NCBI RefSeq assembly: GCF_000003605.2
Contig: NW_003119932.1
Location: 3,854-67,853 of the forward strand
DNA: 64,000 nt
Direction: 5' to 3'
DNA from: Saccoglossus kowalevskii
Taxonomy: Eukaryota; Hemichordata; Enteropneusta; Harrimaniidae
The notes beneath the pieces were generated by a model. The model was not told the origin of the DNA and searched no databases. It saw only the letters and a program-made list of their open reading frames with translations. Each line of letters starts with the position of its first letter. Within the stretch, counting starts at the first letter, position 1. Shown in pieces: positions 1-15,802 of the stretch. The translations under genes were made by a program, and so were the position numbers.

Positions 1-374
1 CTCGTAGGGGTAGTATAACTATCAGGATAATACTCCCCTGATAATACGATAAGTACCTCCAGATGCCCACGTCTCCCGCGAAAATAGACACCACTTTCAG
101 ACAATTTTGCGAAAAATATATTTGTCTGATCTATAATAAATGACTGTTTTATCATTTATTAGGTACGTTACGAAAGGTTTTCTTACTGAAACAGGATTTT
201 AGGCTTTCCAGCGTTTTTTTTTTTTTTTTTTTTTTGTAGGTGCTGAATGTATTTTCATTGGCGCACTCATACAACACTTCCAAATGAAGTATCCGTTTTT
301 GACCACAACCTCAGGGATCAATGAGGCTTGACCAGTACGTGTCACTGACGTCACAAAGTTATTATTGTTGTCAC

Positions 375-4312
<3,938 letters not shown>

Positions 4313-5228
4313 CTCTGTGGATTCCTGGTACGTAATACAAAATATATCATTAGTACTATTATGAGTTCTATATTTCTAGTAATTATGGAATGTTCAAATT
4401 CGTAGCTACACTCATCAAATCAGTAGACTGAATTATAACAAAATTTAAGCATACACGATTACCTGGCGCTACTTGAGATTTAAGATATAAGATTTTACCA
4501 ATTATTAATTTAATAATAAAATCAATTTAAATAAATGCGCACCTTGCCAATCGGTTTGAGATTTATAGCTTAATACATAGTATACCCACCTAATCCTTTA
4601 CCATAATCCTAATGCCTAAAAAATACTGTCCGAATCTTGTATATCAATCTTCAAATGTCAAATCTATATTTGGGGAATACCACGTTTACCCGGTTAAGCG
4701 GACGCAAAGATGACAAAAGATGAGCTCAAACATTTATATAAAATAAAAAAAATAGCATTAGTAAATTAGTTGTAAATTGTAAACGGTATCTTAATCTAAT
4801 TCCGAGGATTCACTCGAATTCTGATTTTGTCTATGTTACTGCACGAGTCACTCACCCATGTAATGTTCCCTGCAATTGTACTGGATATCACGATAGACTG
4901 CCGACATAAACATGGCGGCTCAATGTACCACCTCTCACCAAAACATACGTCTGAATTGCGTTGTTTTGCGTAGTTTTGCTAGAAAGTACGTGCTGTGGAT
5001 TGGTTTGATTGATGCAATCGAATATCAGCCGACTCCGCTTACAACGCTGTGTTATGTCAATTCTTACTTTTCTTACAATTTGGACTTTTGCATATTTGAA
5101 ATAAACAGGTGCACCTGTGTTCTGTCAGTGTCGAGATCAGCGACTTCCGTTGCACCTAATTTGAATATCTGCTGGACTCTTGAAACAGACGTACGCATAT
5201 TCTTTTTCTTCTGAGTTTTGTTATAGCC
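4313..5228. promoter_or_regulatory. Shared intergenic space between divergent loci Z and A
   Basis: About 0.9 kb separates the first recognised parts of Z (minus) and A (plus), so both promoters should lie here. I see no unambiguous TATA box. On the minus strand a start-like segment near 4854-4911 ends in a gtgagt donor (rc of 4851-4857) and could be a 5' exon of Z, but it does not look like a signal peptide. Confidence 0.3.
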
Positions 5229-5285
5229 ATGATTGCAATAGCTGTTCTTGTTTTAGCAACATGTGTACGTACAATCGAGTCACGG
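5229..5285 (+). CDS. Locus A exon 1: signal peptide
   Basis: ATG in the context gccATGA, encoding MIAIAVLVLATC, a short hydrophobic signal. Two phase-0 donors are possible: TGT|gtacgt ending at 5264, which matches the equivalent exon of locus D, and CGG|gtgagt ending at 5285, the stronger consensus, adding VRTIESR. Confidence 0.7.
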
Positions 5286-8200
5286 GTGAGTGCTATTAAC
5301 AGTTCATTTAGTTTAATCATGTGCAAAGTTTGAAACATTCTATCACATAGGTCACCACCATTTGTCGTCCTTGTTTTAACCACGAGTAACTACGTCGATT
5401 AATGTAGGTTACATTATCGTGTATATTCTTGTTACAAACGTAATTTACTGACTGAGATAGTTTGAACATTCAGTTAGAACTGAGTCGCGCATTGCATGGA
5501 GAACCCCGTATCATGCAACCACAATCTCGGGCCAGAAATTAAATTGTCTCCAACTGTGTAAAATCAATTAAATATGTACGTTTTATTTGCATATAGGTAA
5601 TCACGAAGAAGGCGTTATCAGGTGAATATGCAATTTTTCTACCCCTCCCTCCCAATCTTCAATAGAAAATAATTCTACTGCTTTTTTTATGGTCAGTTAA
5701 CCCATGACTCTATAAAATGTCAATACAGTACCAACCTGATATGGATTTAATGCAAAGACCAATATACCATTGTCAACTTAATGATAATATACCCAAACAA
5801 TTCGAAAAAAACTAATTTTAGCACTGATATCACCATACGTTTACAACGTATGCGTTTTACTTAGCATAGCGCATACAATCAATCTCTCCTCTCACCAGAC
5901 AATAAGTGTCTGTATCTGTCAAATAAAATGAATAGTTATATTTCATTCTTCTCCTTCTAGTAACTCAAACAATATCCCTGGAAGATTTTGACATCATGAT
6001 TGTACCACACAAAAAATCATGGCCAGATGCACAGGCGTACTGCGTGATGCAAGGCGGAAAGTTGGCCCAGCCATCAACAAAAGAGCGTAACGACATCTAT
6101 GAGAATGTATTAAGAGGCGCTAATGTCAAAGGAGAATATTGGATAGGATTGAACGACAGGAAAGAGGACTACAAGTTACGATGGACAGATGGTACTCTGT
6201 TGTTGGGGTTTGTGGACGACTGGTATCATGGAACGTTATCCAATAACAACGACAGATTCAACTGTGGAGTTGTCAAGTGAGTACATGTTTTTCACTGTAA
6301 AACAATACGACTATTCAAGAATGACGTCACGCGCCATGGCTATTAATAGTAAATTCAATCTTCATGCTACATGTCAGCTTTAGTTTTATTATTTGATGAA
6401 AACTGAAATGTTGGCTGCCAAAACGATATTTCAATTTCAGAAAAAAATCATATTCCAGATGAAAATTTAATATCAAACACAATTATTTTAAAATGCTAAA
6501 AAAATGTATCCATCATAATGTCTCGTATTGTTTTCATACTACGTGCATGTGAGGGGGATCCCTGTCCTCATGAATTTTGACCTGACATTTGTGCTGTATA
6601 TGGAAGCCCTTTTGTCTGGGTTGTGTAGAACTAAACATGACTTTAATCATAATCTTGTGTGGATATAAAAACGCATATATTGAACTAAAATAATCGAATC
6701 TATCTGCATATCTGTGTGCAGGTCACTTGCCGGTCTTGGTGATTACAAGTGGGCGTTTTCTAGCTGTGAAAAACAAAAGAAGTTCCTATGCGAAATTACA
6801 GGTACGTTTAAACAATTCTTTTTGTAGTTGCTTATGTATCATAAAACTACTGGCTCGATGAAATATCTTTTATTTGCAATATTGTTGTATTCGTCGATCA
6901 ATTTTGTGCTTTTTATTTATTTTTTTCGCCGCAAAAAATAACTTTTCATCCACGCCATCACTGTTCGAGTAAGCATTCCATTCCATTCCTGGTAACTACA
7001 ATGACGAATTCAAGCTTATTTTGAACCAGTACAGCGATATTCAATTTAAGTAAAACCTCTCAAAATCCTTATCAGAAATCTAATCGCCTGAATGTAGAAT
7101 AAAATTCCTTCTATTCTACACAATTCGTGCTCTTGCTGCGACTTTATTTGGCTTTATTGTTCAATTGTAATGCACGATGGACTCTCGGCACGGTCATGTC
7201 CTCGTACATCGCAGGCACTCTTCCTGATGAAATAGTTGTGCAGCTGCGCATGTTCTGACAGTCTCGTAAAACTCTAGTCGAGGCTTATATTTACCCACTC
7301 TGAACTAGTGTTCTTTTCGTCGAGTTATACACCGGGATTTTTTCTGGATATAAAATATCGCAATGAGTCCTAACCTGTCATTTTTGTTAGGACGACTGTC
7401 AATTAACACGTCTCTCACAGTCTACCTATAGTACTGTAGTACTGCTCTTCATCGACTGATACCGACTTCGACAGTTTGTCGACAGATAATTGTAGGGTTT
7501 TCAACAGAAAGGTCTAGAATGCATATATGTATGATACCCAATGCTACTACTTGGTTGTAGTCCATCGACAACTTTTAGAACATTCATCAAACATTGTATA
7601 TTGTGTAGTAAATATCTGAACAAAATAACCAATGATGGGTTTGATGAAATATGCCGATATTCATCTTGTATTTTGTTCAAGTTTGCACTGACTGCAAAAT
7701 AACCGTGACTAATGATGGTATTTTATGCTTATTTGGTGATACTCTAGTCGTACACACATTGTATGGGTCGCATATCATGTGCTTTCAGAAATTGATAGAC
7801 TGTAAGAAACGATTTCGAAAAAGGGCGAAAAGAACATATTGGTAGAACATTTTGCCAAGTTACACTTGCGAGTAAAAAAAACCTAGTCAAAGTAACACAA
7901 ATGGTGAATGGAATAGTTGATGTATATGTTGGCGTAGTAAAACTGAATGTAGTGAATTAGGAATGCGACCCGAGTGACACAGACAAGATTGACATTCCCT
8001 TTGAATAACAAACGCATGTCGCTTCTGTGCAACATAGAAAACACTAGTGACGTGTATTAGTTTGATAGTGTGTTTAAAAGTTGATTGTGTTCAATACGAT
8101 TTTATAGCGGTATATACACGATACATGCCGTGCATGACATTATTAACACAACGTTTTCAAATTGATCATTGTCTATATTGCATTTATTTTTATCCTTCAA

Positions 8201-11200
8201 GTGCGTGTGCAAGGCGAGAATCAAATTTTAGACCTAGTAATTTCGGGAAAGCATTTTTATGGTTATCAATTCATGCGGTCGATTACTATCGGCTCACTCC
8301 CGACTCTTGTTCCTATTACATATCACGCATTCACGTGGCTGCTATACTCTACAAATCTGAAACTTCTGGTACACATTTACTTGTTACAGGACCAATTTTG
8401 TGCGGTACTCGCCCACTTGCACCAGATCACTTGGTCGGTAAATCAGACGCTGCTCTGGAAAGCTGGCCATGGCAAGTGAATATAGAAAAGGAGGGCAACC
8501 ATTCGTGTAGCGGAGCCATCGTCAATGAACACTGGATCCTGACATCGGCACAGTGCGTGTAAGTGATAGTTGCTACGGTTCAATAAATGCTGAATTGAGC
8601 GAATTAAATATGTATATATATAAAAGCCCAACCTATTTAATCTTACTTCTACCACTCATTTTCATCATTGTTTATTTATAAAAGTGACCCCTTGCCTGGT
8701 GCATGAATAATTTCTGAACCATGTTAGTATTTTACCCCCCACCCCCACCTCTCGGAAAAAGTAGAATTCGGATCAAATGCTGCTGAGGATCACACATTTC
8801 ACCTAGTGTGTTGTATTGTGTTAGCACCCTGTATTATATTTTGCGTGATGCAGCCATTTGATCTAAAGAGTATGTTTTATGTTAGTAATTTAACAAGCTC
8901 TTTTTTACTGACACAATTTGTTGTAACGATATCATATCAATACCTGTGCAGATGAATCGGCGTAATTTTGGAGACTCCCTTTTATCTGTGGTAATTCTGA
9001 TTATAGTTTGATTTCAAAAAACAAATTATTAGTTTTGTGTTTTTTTACTCGGAGAAATATTGAAATAATAGTTTACATTAATAGCTCGTCGCTACATAAT
9101 GGTCAGAAATGCGACTTGAAGTAGTTGTTGAAGTAGTTGTTTTCCTCTAAAAGTAAAATTTGAGCTACACAGTGGTTAACTTGACTGTCACATTGTTAAT
9201 TTACTTGTCAAATTTATTTACCCCTTTGTTGAACCTTGCAGATTTGATCCAGACGGCTACCAGCCTAGAGTAGATTCCTTTATCGTGAAGATGGGTATAT
9301 CTACTATCTCCGGGACGCCAGCTGCCCAGGAGTCTCCAGTGAGCTACATCGAGGTGCATCCTTTGAACGATCCTCCAAGCAGAGAATGGGACTTCGCATT
9401 GATGTATTTTGACTCGCCACTTACTTTTACTGAATACATTCGTCCTGTGTGTCTTCCGCCACCACCACCAGAAAGCGAGAGCTCTGATGAGTGTGCCATC
9501 ACTGGATGGGAACTTGTTTCCAATAACGGTAATTAAAACTACATTATTGGTTGCTGTAACAATTATCAGACCTCAAAATGAAGGTGGTACATCGCGATAA
9601 CTTAGGAAATATGTTTAATTTTGTTAAATTATAATTTAATAGCAAACCACCCAATGTCAACTGATGTTACACTACACACTTGATTCAATGTATATTTCCC
9701 AGGTTGATCTTGAATTGTTACTCGGTGAATTGCAAGAGTAATATGTGATTGAATATAGCTAGTTTCTTGTGACAATCTACATTTGTATGTTAGTAGTATT
9801 TGGTAGAATATGACAGGCTTAGTATTTGAAAATCAGTGCTACGCTAGTTAATAGTATACTACGCTCTTGTTTGTTCAAGGTACGAAATATTACAACCATC
9901 TTCAACAAGTTATCCTACACAAAACAGACAATTGCAGCAACACGGAATCATCAATGTGCATTGTCGAACACGATGATGGAAGTAATAAGACGGTATACGC
10001 TGTAAGTGTGTCAGTTTCAAATGTATAACGTCCAAGTCATGAATTAGGAAGATACAAGTAATCACGATGCTCGATTACTACGATTAGATGTCATAAACAA
10101 CTGACTGTGACTACTGATTGTTTCTTTGTAGATTGACTGTTCATCACTCGGCGCACACTTAAAAGCTTCCCCAGGAATGTTCCTTACTATATTTTGTAAT
10201 TGACCAGAGTCGATATCCATCCTGTATTCAATGTGCCAAAAATACATGACGTACAATAAAGAGCATAATAGTGTGGATATTATAAACAAAATATTCATAG
10301 AAATATATTTAAGTAAAATCAGAGGTACATTACTTGGGATTTGCAACGCACATAGTACTGTATTCACCATATCATCATGCCAAGATCCCATTCAAGTCTC
10401 ATCTCGTAGATAGCGAGACTGGTGCTACTACCTTCTGACATGACATAGGCGGTTTGTAATAAAACAATAAAACATGTATTACGACATTCATAGTGAAAAG
10501 AATGTAATACATCGAAAATGTACAGAAAATATAGTTATCGTAATCCGTCATATCGTGAGCAGCTATTTCGATCCACCTGGACATCCCAGTTACCTCGGGC
10601 ATGCGCATTCGCATTTCTCTGAGTTGGAACGCTTATGCGAGAGTGAGATTGTAACGGGATCTTGGTATCATGTCGCTGTAGTTGCAACCCCCAAGTAATG
10701 TACCTCTGGTAAAATACATTTTAAATAAAATACGAATAAATCAAAATGTTAGTATTTAAACTGCCCCATCCTGAATTGGTATTGTGCCATCAACGTTAGT
10801 TCAACAATTATATTTAAATACGTTCGTCATCAAAGCTTTTGTTGTCTGCCTTTCACTGTGAATTTGCCAAATATACAAACCTTTTGGAAAATGCATGATA
10901 TAATAAATAAAATATTCGAACAAAATAAAAGTTGAATTCTGTTTCTGTTAATTGAAAAACATGTTTAATATGTTTTGTTTTCTTGATTAGGGCGACAGTG
11001 GCAGTTCACTGGTATGTCTAACGGGAGTGTATCAATGGTATCTCACTGGATTGCTGGAATGGGAAGAAAGCTCGGCCAATCACTTAAACTATTCTCCAGT
11101 TGCTATGATAATCGATTGGGTAAACAACACAATACACGAAGGTAAGATGAATCATTATTTCGAGTTGTAGTTCGAACCCGTGTGGCAGGTTGTAATTTTC

Positions 11201-14200
11201 CATGGCAACGCAGGGTTTGTACAACATGGGATATCAATATAAATAGCTATAACTTCTAGGGATATAACCACGCTCATTCTGGACGCCACGATAATTCAAT
11301 CGCATTCAGAACATTTTTATTGTTACGGCCATACAACTCACATTTGCAATCTCCAGTTGATTACGTGCGGCATGGATTTAGTTGGTTGTAATGCTAAACG
11401 GCGTTCGGATAGCGTTGCCATGGATTCTTTCAATTAACTAGGTTGATTTTGATAAATAAATGTGATCGTCATAGGGTTTGACGCATGGTGTAAATTGCAA
11501 AAAGTCATCAATATTATTTCATTGTTACTAAATTTCGAAATTTTCACTGACTCAAAAATTCACTACAATTTGTCTTATGCGAATTTCAACAGATTTCGAG
11601 TAATTGCCTTCATAAATAAGTAATCGCCAAATTGAGGCAAAATGCGTTTGCTTTCAACAACGACGTTTAATCTGTTTGACAACATTTGGCCTCAGAGCAT
11701 CTAAAAATTCAAATTTGAATCCCGCTTTGATTCCACTCATCTCACCGGCGCATATACTCATCCGATCTCACAGAACGAATTGCTTGCGGCACAACACCTG
11801 CCAATGACCGTATAGTGGGGGGCAGCGACGCTACCCTGGGAAACTGGCCATGGGATGTGGTACTGTACGTCGAAGATTCCCATAACTGTAGCGGGATAAT
11901 CATTGATGAGCACTGGGTGATGTCTTCTGCCAAGTGCATGTAAGTATTAGTATCGTACGATTTCTAAAAGGTATGCCAGTTAAGCGATTGCAACATGTAT
12001 CTAGAGTTATGAGAAACAGACCTAGAAACTGGTGAAGTTCGCCAAAGACTTGGATTATTTAACATCTGTATTGCATTTCATTCAAAATCCTAATAAGAAT
12101 ACGCTAATAAGAATAAGCTAAACAAAATCCTGCTTTTTTTCTCCCAGGTACAATTATGAGTCGGACCCCCCAGTTCTCGCTGATGTTTCGCAGTTCGAGT
12201 TTTCTGCCCCTCTACAGCTACATGTATCCGGAGTCGATTCTATTCATTTGCATCCGGAATACATTTCGACCGATCTTGCTTTGTTACATACACCGTCGAC
12301 TTTACCCTTCAACGATTACGTTAGACCAGTGTGCATGGCGACGACTGAAAACAAAGATTTTTTCCCGGAAGGCAAGACGTGTTTTATAACTGGCTGGGGG
12401 AAACTGGGTGACAATCGTGAGTATTTTCGTCATTGAACCTGACTGTCTTGTCAGACTTACGCACTATAAACTATTTATGAGAATACGAGTAAGTTTACCA
12501 TGGAAACAATTTAACAATCTCAACTGTGTATAATTTCATTTTTCATTGGACACTTACACTGGCTTAACGCACGTGACGTCATCGATCGAAATGTATTATG
12601 TGATACGGAAATGTGCAGCCATTTAAGTTGAAGCTGATCCCTAATCCCTTGAAGCTTTGTCGGAGGAAATGTCTCATTTCCAATTTTTTTTCGCAATTAA
12701 AAAAAATCAATGTATCCTTGTAAATGTTTGCTGGGAGACTATCCTAAAATATGATTGTCTATTGTTTATATATTAACTCCAAACTCGAAGGAAACAGTTT
12801 TTCAATATGCTGCAATTTTGCCAAACCAATCACTAATCTCCAACACTAGTACTGTCATTACAATCATTCGGCCCACAATCTAAAAACCTACGTTACCAGC
12901 ACAATACTCAAGCATCCACACATTCTCCAACGACAACTACCTAACAACCAACCACTATGATTCACACCTCCAATACCACCCGCCATCAACAGCAGTAGCA
13001 TCAATACACCAGCAGCTTCCACAACTCGGCTGTTTGATGCATTTGCTGAAGTATGACGTAATCTAGTTATCTATCTGATTGAGTACACACTGATTACATG
13101 CCTAATTGTTTTATTCTATTTTAGAAGAATACGCGACGAATCTACAAGAAGCGGAAATGGTGATCATTAATAAAGCTATTTGTAGGTTTGTTTTTTCAAT
13201 GTTTAACCTCCTCATCCCGGACAACAGATTGTGTGTATCGTATCAAGGTAACGTCACCGGACCATGTTTGGTAAATATAACTAAGATTCATCTGTATTTT
13301 AGTTGAAATATTTTCGGCTCTCCAATGCTCTATTATACATCAAATAAAAGTATGTTGTCTATGCAGGCTATGATTTATTATTTGGGCACTATTAATCTAA
13401 GATAAATTGCGAATTGGTGACTGAGCAATATATTACAATGACTCATACTCGAATTAACACTCCATGACAGTCGTCTCACCAAGATACTAGTCCAATGCGA
13501 TGTATACACCGTATGTGCCACTTTTAGACATAGTTTTAAACAAGCTGATGTTGTATTTAAATGACCTTCAGTCGGAAATGTGCATCCTTAATTTCCCTCA
13601 TTTTGCATAGACAATTAGGGTTAATTAGGGTTATCGAGAAACTGTGGCATTCAACAATGGCAATACAAATCCGATTAAACTTGTAGGCACTTTTGATAAC
13701 AATTTACATTGTTTTACACATCGCTGATATAGGGAACATATACATATGAACTATGCTCTGTGGAACACACGGAATGTTTTAGGACCTGAAACATACATAG
13801 CTGTATGTGATTAACAAAATTAATGAGGCCTTCAAATAAATATCAATCCATAAAAGTTCGACTTGACATTAAATATGTTAGGCTATTTGAAAATTGTATA
13901 AAACTAGTGATCATGCAGATTAGTTGTTTATTTTCAAATCTTCTGTTGTTTATCATATTGGGTTTGCATTGGTTACTATCCTAAACAGAACAATATAAAT
14001 GAACCTATAATAAATTTATGCAAAAATGTCCAATTTTGATTAATCGCGATATTGTTTTTATTTTTGTGACAATATTTTGAATGACACAAAAACAGACAAA
14101 ATGTTCCCAGTTCTAAATTATTTTGCTTGATCTATTAGCTCATACAAAAGGCTTTGTTAAACGATATAAAAAGTACATTTATTGTAGTGAGTACTAATGA

Positions 14201-14766
14201 ATTCTTCGAACCTAGTCGTATCTATTTAATATATATTAATGAACGGATATAAATTAGTTTGTCATGTAATTTGTTTTTATCATCATACGAATAAAAAAAA
14301 CTGTTATGATGGAAGTTAACATTTCTGGACACTGGTAGCTCGTTGGTTTGCCAGAAAGATGATGGTCGGTGGTATTTGGCAGGTATTATTTCCTTCTTCA
14401 TTGGCAAGTGTGGAAGTTTAATTCCAGCTGTGTATACAAGTGTAACATCAGAATTATCATGGATTATGGACACGATTCGTAATGGTAAACATTTACATAA
14501 TTTAATTTCAGCCAATAATTCATGCGTGTTTGTACGATTCAAAATTGGCAGTTGTATTTGTATCGCAATGAAATCCCGAAACCCCGCCCAAAGTGATGAC
14601 AATTGTAGTAATATTTAAGGAATCGTTCTAAATCCTCGTACACCGCCAACTAAAATGTACTCAAACTGGAAGGTCACATGGTCATGCACAGACCAATCGC
14701 ATTTTTATTGCTTATCAGGCTTATTGAGTATTCGAACTCTACTTGCATTTTTTTTCAGATAAGTAG
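5229..14766 (+). CDS. Locus A: secreted C-type lectin with two serine-protease-homologue domains
   Basis: Thirteen exons: 5229-5285, 5597-5621, 5961-6276, 6722-6801, 8390-8558, 9242-9528, 9880-10001, 10991-11141, 11774-11939, 12148-12416, 13125-13270, 14316-14484, 14759-14766. They sum to 1965 bases, 654 residues plus stop, with matching phases at every junction and no internal stop. Order: signal peptide (1-12), C-type lectin domain (about 28-160), protease-like domain 1 (160-402), domain 2 (403-652). Domain 1 has Gln214, Asp266, Ser355 at the triad positions and a lost activation site (DH|LVGK). Domain 2 has Lys456, Asp500, Thr602 with DR|IVGG kept. Both lack the catalytic His, so neither should cleave peptides. 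The lectin domain has WIGL but no EPN/QPD or WND sugar motifs. Likely a secreted binding or regulatory protein, perhaps immune; that role is inference. An alternative donor at 5264 would remove seven residues after the signal. Confidence 0.85.
5597..5621 (+). CDS. Locus A exon 2: 25-base microexon
   Basis: Flanked by atatag and gtgaat, it encodes VITKKALS plus one base. Its length (1 mod 3) is exactly what is needed to join the phase-0 signal exon to the lectin exon, which starts with two bases of a split codon. Confidence 0.6.
5961..6276 (+). CDS. Locus A exon 3: C-type lectin domain, main part
   Basis: Between cttctag and gtgagt. Encodes ISLEDFDIMIV, SWPDAQAYC, GGKLAQPSTKERNDIYENVL, YWIGLNDRKEDYKLRWTDG and NNNDRFNCGVV. 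The C-type lectin core (first Cys, GGKLA, WIGL, W-D-G, third Cys) is plain. The usual Ca2+/sugar tripeptide region reads GTLSNNN rather than EPN or QPD. Confidence 0.9.
6722..6801 (+). CDS. Locus A exon 4: C-type lectin domain, C-terminal part
   Basis: 80 bases, phase 1 in and phase 1 out. Encodes SLAGLGDYKWAFSSCEKQKK then FLCEIT, the last beta strand and the final two conserved cysteines of the fold. KWAF stands where canonical sugar-binding lectins carry WND. Confidence 0.88.
8390..8558 (+). CDS. Locus A exon 5: protease-like domain 1, His-loop exon
   Basis: Encodes LCGTRPLAPDHLVGKSDAA, SWPWQVNI and EHWILTSAQCV. The R|IVGG activation site has become H|LVGK and His57 is Gln. The 169-base length equals that of the same exon in locus Z. 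An earlier in-frame stretch upstream (8047-8389) is intronic. Confidence 0.9.
9242..9528 (+). CDS. Locus A exon 6: protease-like domain 1, Asp102 exon
   Basis: 287 bases after a ccttgcag acceptor. Encodes FDPDGYQPRVDSFIVKMG, SREWDFALMYFDSPL (Asp102 kept), YIRPVCLPPP, and ECAITGWE. A poly-proline stretch follows RPVCL. Confidence 0.9.
9880..10001 (+). CDS. Locus A exon 7: protease-like domain 1, Cys168-Cys182 exon
   Basis: Starts after gttcaag. Encodes YYNHLQQVILHKTDNC and SSMCIVEHDDGSNKTVYA, ending in phase 0 at gtaag. Cys191 and the S1-pocket region typical of active trypsins are missing. Confidence 0.8.
10991..11141 (+). CDS. Locus A exon 8: protease-like domain 1, Ser195 exon
   Basis: Reads GDSGSSLVC (Ser195 present, the following Gly and Pro replaced by Ser), QWYLTGLLEWEES and IIDWVNNTIHE. 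Cys220 is lost together with Cys191. Phase-1 donor leads into the second domain. Confidence 0.88.
11774..11939 (+). CDS. Locus A exon 9: protease-like domain 2, His-loop exon
   Basis: Encodes RIACGTTPANDRIVGGSDAT, NWPWDVVLYV and EHWVMSSAKCM. The activation site R|IVGG is kept, but His57 is Lys. Confidence 0.9.
12148..12416 (+). CDS. Locus A exon 10: protease-like domain 2, Asp102 exon
   Basis: Acceptor tttctcccag. Encodes IHLHPEYISTDLALLHTP (Asp102 kept), NDYVRPVCMATTENKDFF and CFITGWGKLGDN. 269 bases, 18 shorter than the domain 1 equivalent. Confidence 0.9.
13125..13270 (+). CDS. Locus A exon 11: protease-like domain 2, Cys168-Cys191 exon
   Basis: Encodes NLQEAEMVIINKAICRF, LLIPDNRLCVSYQGN and VTGPCL, ending phase 0 at gtaaat. 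The cysteines at 168, 182 and 191 are all present, unlike domain 1. Confidence 0.85.
14316..14484 (+). CDS. Locus A exon 12: protease-like domain 2, Ser195 exon
   Basis: Encodes LDTGSSLVCQKDDGRWYLAG, KCGSLIPAVYTSVT and LSWIMDTIRN. GDSGG has become LDTGS, so Ser195 is Thr. The usual AG before GGAGAC is gone; the nearest AG (14314-14315) is in phase and adds three residues (LTF). The acceptor therefore looks shifted nine bases upstream. Confidence 0.75.
14759..14766 (+). CDS. Locus A exon 13: terminal exon
   Basis: After a strong tttttttcag acceptor the split codon completes as Asp, then AAG TAG. Loci B and D end in the same way with tiny terminal coding exons, which supports the assignment. 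Confidence 0.7.
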
Positions 14767-15096
14767 CACGACTTGATGACGTCATAATGGGAATTCTTGA
14801 CAGCCAATCCTTCCGAAGTGAATCCAAATCCTGCTTCATGAATTGCTGACATGAAAATCGTTGTTTTTTTTTCCTGTATCTTGAATTTCACCAATTGAGA
14901 GTAAATAGCATTATTCTTTGTAATGTGCGTGTTCTGATTTGCTAAGTGCTACCAGTAGTTTCTGAACGCCGATTCGGAGTTTTATTAGCAAATTGGCAAA
15001 AAGAGAATTTAGATTTCTTATGCCAATCCATGTTCCAAGCTATTTTAATTATGTCCCAATTGGAATGAAATGGGTGACTCTACTTGACGAATAGTG

Positions 15097-15102
15097 AATA
15101 AA
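15097..15102 (+). terminator. Poly(A) signal of locus A
   Basis: AATAAA lies about 330 bases after the stop codon of locus A, with no further family exon before it. Confidence 0.5.
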
Positions 15103-15641
15103 CGGAGTTTCTTGTGAACAACACAACATAATTAGCGATGTAAATGTTTGTCTGGAGCAAAGAATTTGGATATTGATGTAAATGACGACCAGACATTTCT
15201 AACAATTCGGGAAATCTCAAAAATGGCATTTTGAACTCTTTGAATCAATTTACCTGGCTCATTTTACTTGATGTAGTTTCTAAGCTGATCGTTGAAAAAT
15301 GTTTTTTTTTTTAGTTTCATAAAGCAATTCTTAAATTACATTTTAACCGCCGTAGAAACTGTATTATACACAATGCAAAAAGGCGCAAGGGAACTGAACT
15401 GAAATGAAACCGAAAATGGTAAATTGTTCATGAAACAATAGTAAAGGGGAAATATTAATACGCCCAGCCGTAGATCGTTATACAAACATCGTATAGTATC
15501 ATTTGCAGTTGCGTAACAGGTAATAGCGAAATCTCGCATATACACAAAAAACTATTTTAAATTGTAACAGTCTCGAAGAGATCCTCCATCTCAAAATGCA
15601 GGGTTGCATTGACAGCATATCTGACGTAAGCAATATTGTTT

Positions 15642-15672
15642 AGTGTAACGTCAGAATTATCATGGATTATGG
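15642..15672 (+). pseudogene. Fragment of a protease exon 4
   Basis: Matches 14439-14469 (coding SVTSELSWIMD in locus A exon 12) at 30 of 31 bases. The flanks do not continue the match, so this is a short copied or decayed remnant of the family exon. Confidence 0.5.
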
Positions 15673-15802
15673 GAATTTTATAGTCAGATATGGACTCTAA
15701 AACGTCTAACTACACACTGGTTAGTAATTGTGTTGACATTTCTCTATCCAAACTTTGCAAGGCATTTTGTCTTTAAATGTACGCAGACAATTTCTGTACG
15801 AA

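Noticed and set aside
97-185. Terminal coding exon of locus Z
   Set aside because: An acceptor (tgtttcag) exists, but a poly(A) signal lies inside the frame before its stop, so it was not called.
4851-4911. Start-like minus-strand segment with gtgagt donor as the Z signal-peptide exon
   Set aside because: The encoded peptide is not hydrophobic and its phase does not fit the microexon.
8047-8389. In-frame N-terminal extension of the locus A protease exon
   Set aside because: It precedes a strong ttgttacag acceptor that fits the family phase; the upstream part is intron.
11160-11190. GTTCGAACC, resembling a tRNA B box
   Set aside because: No matching A box or cloverleaf could be drawn upstream.
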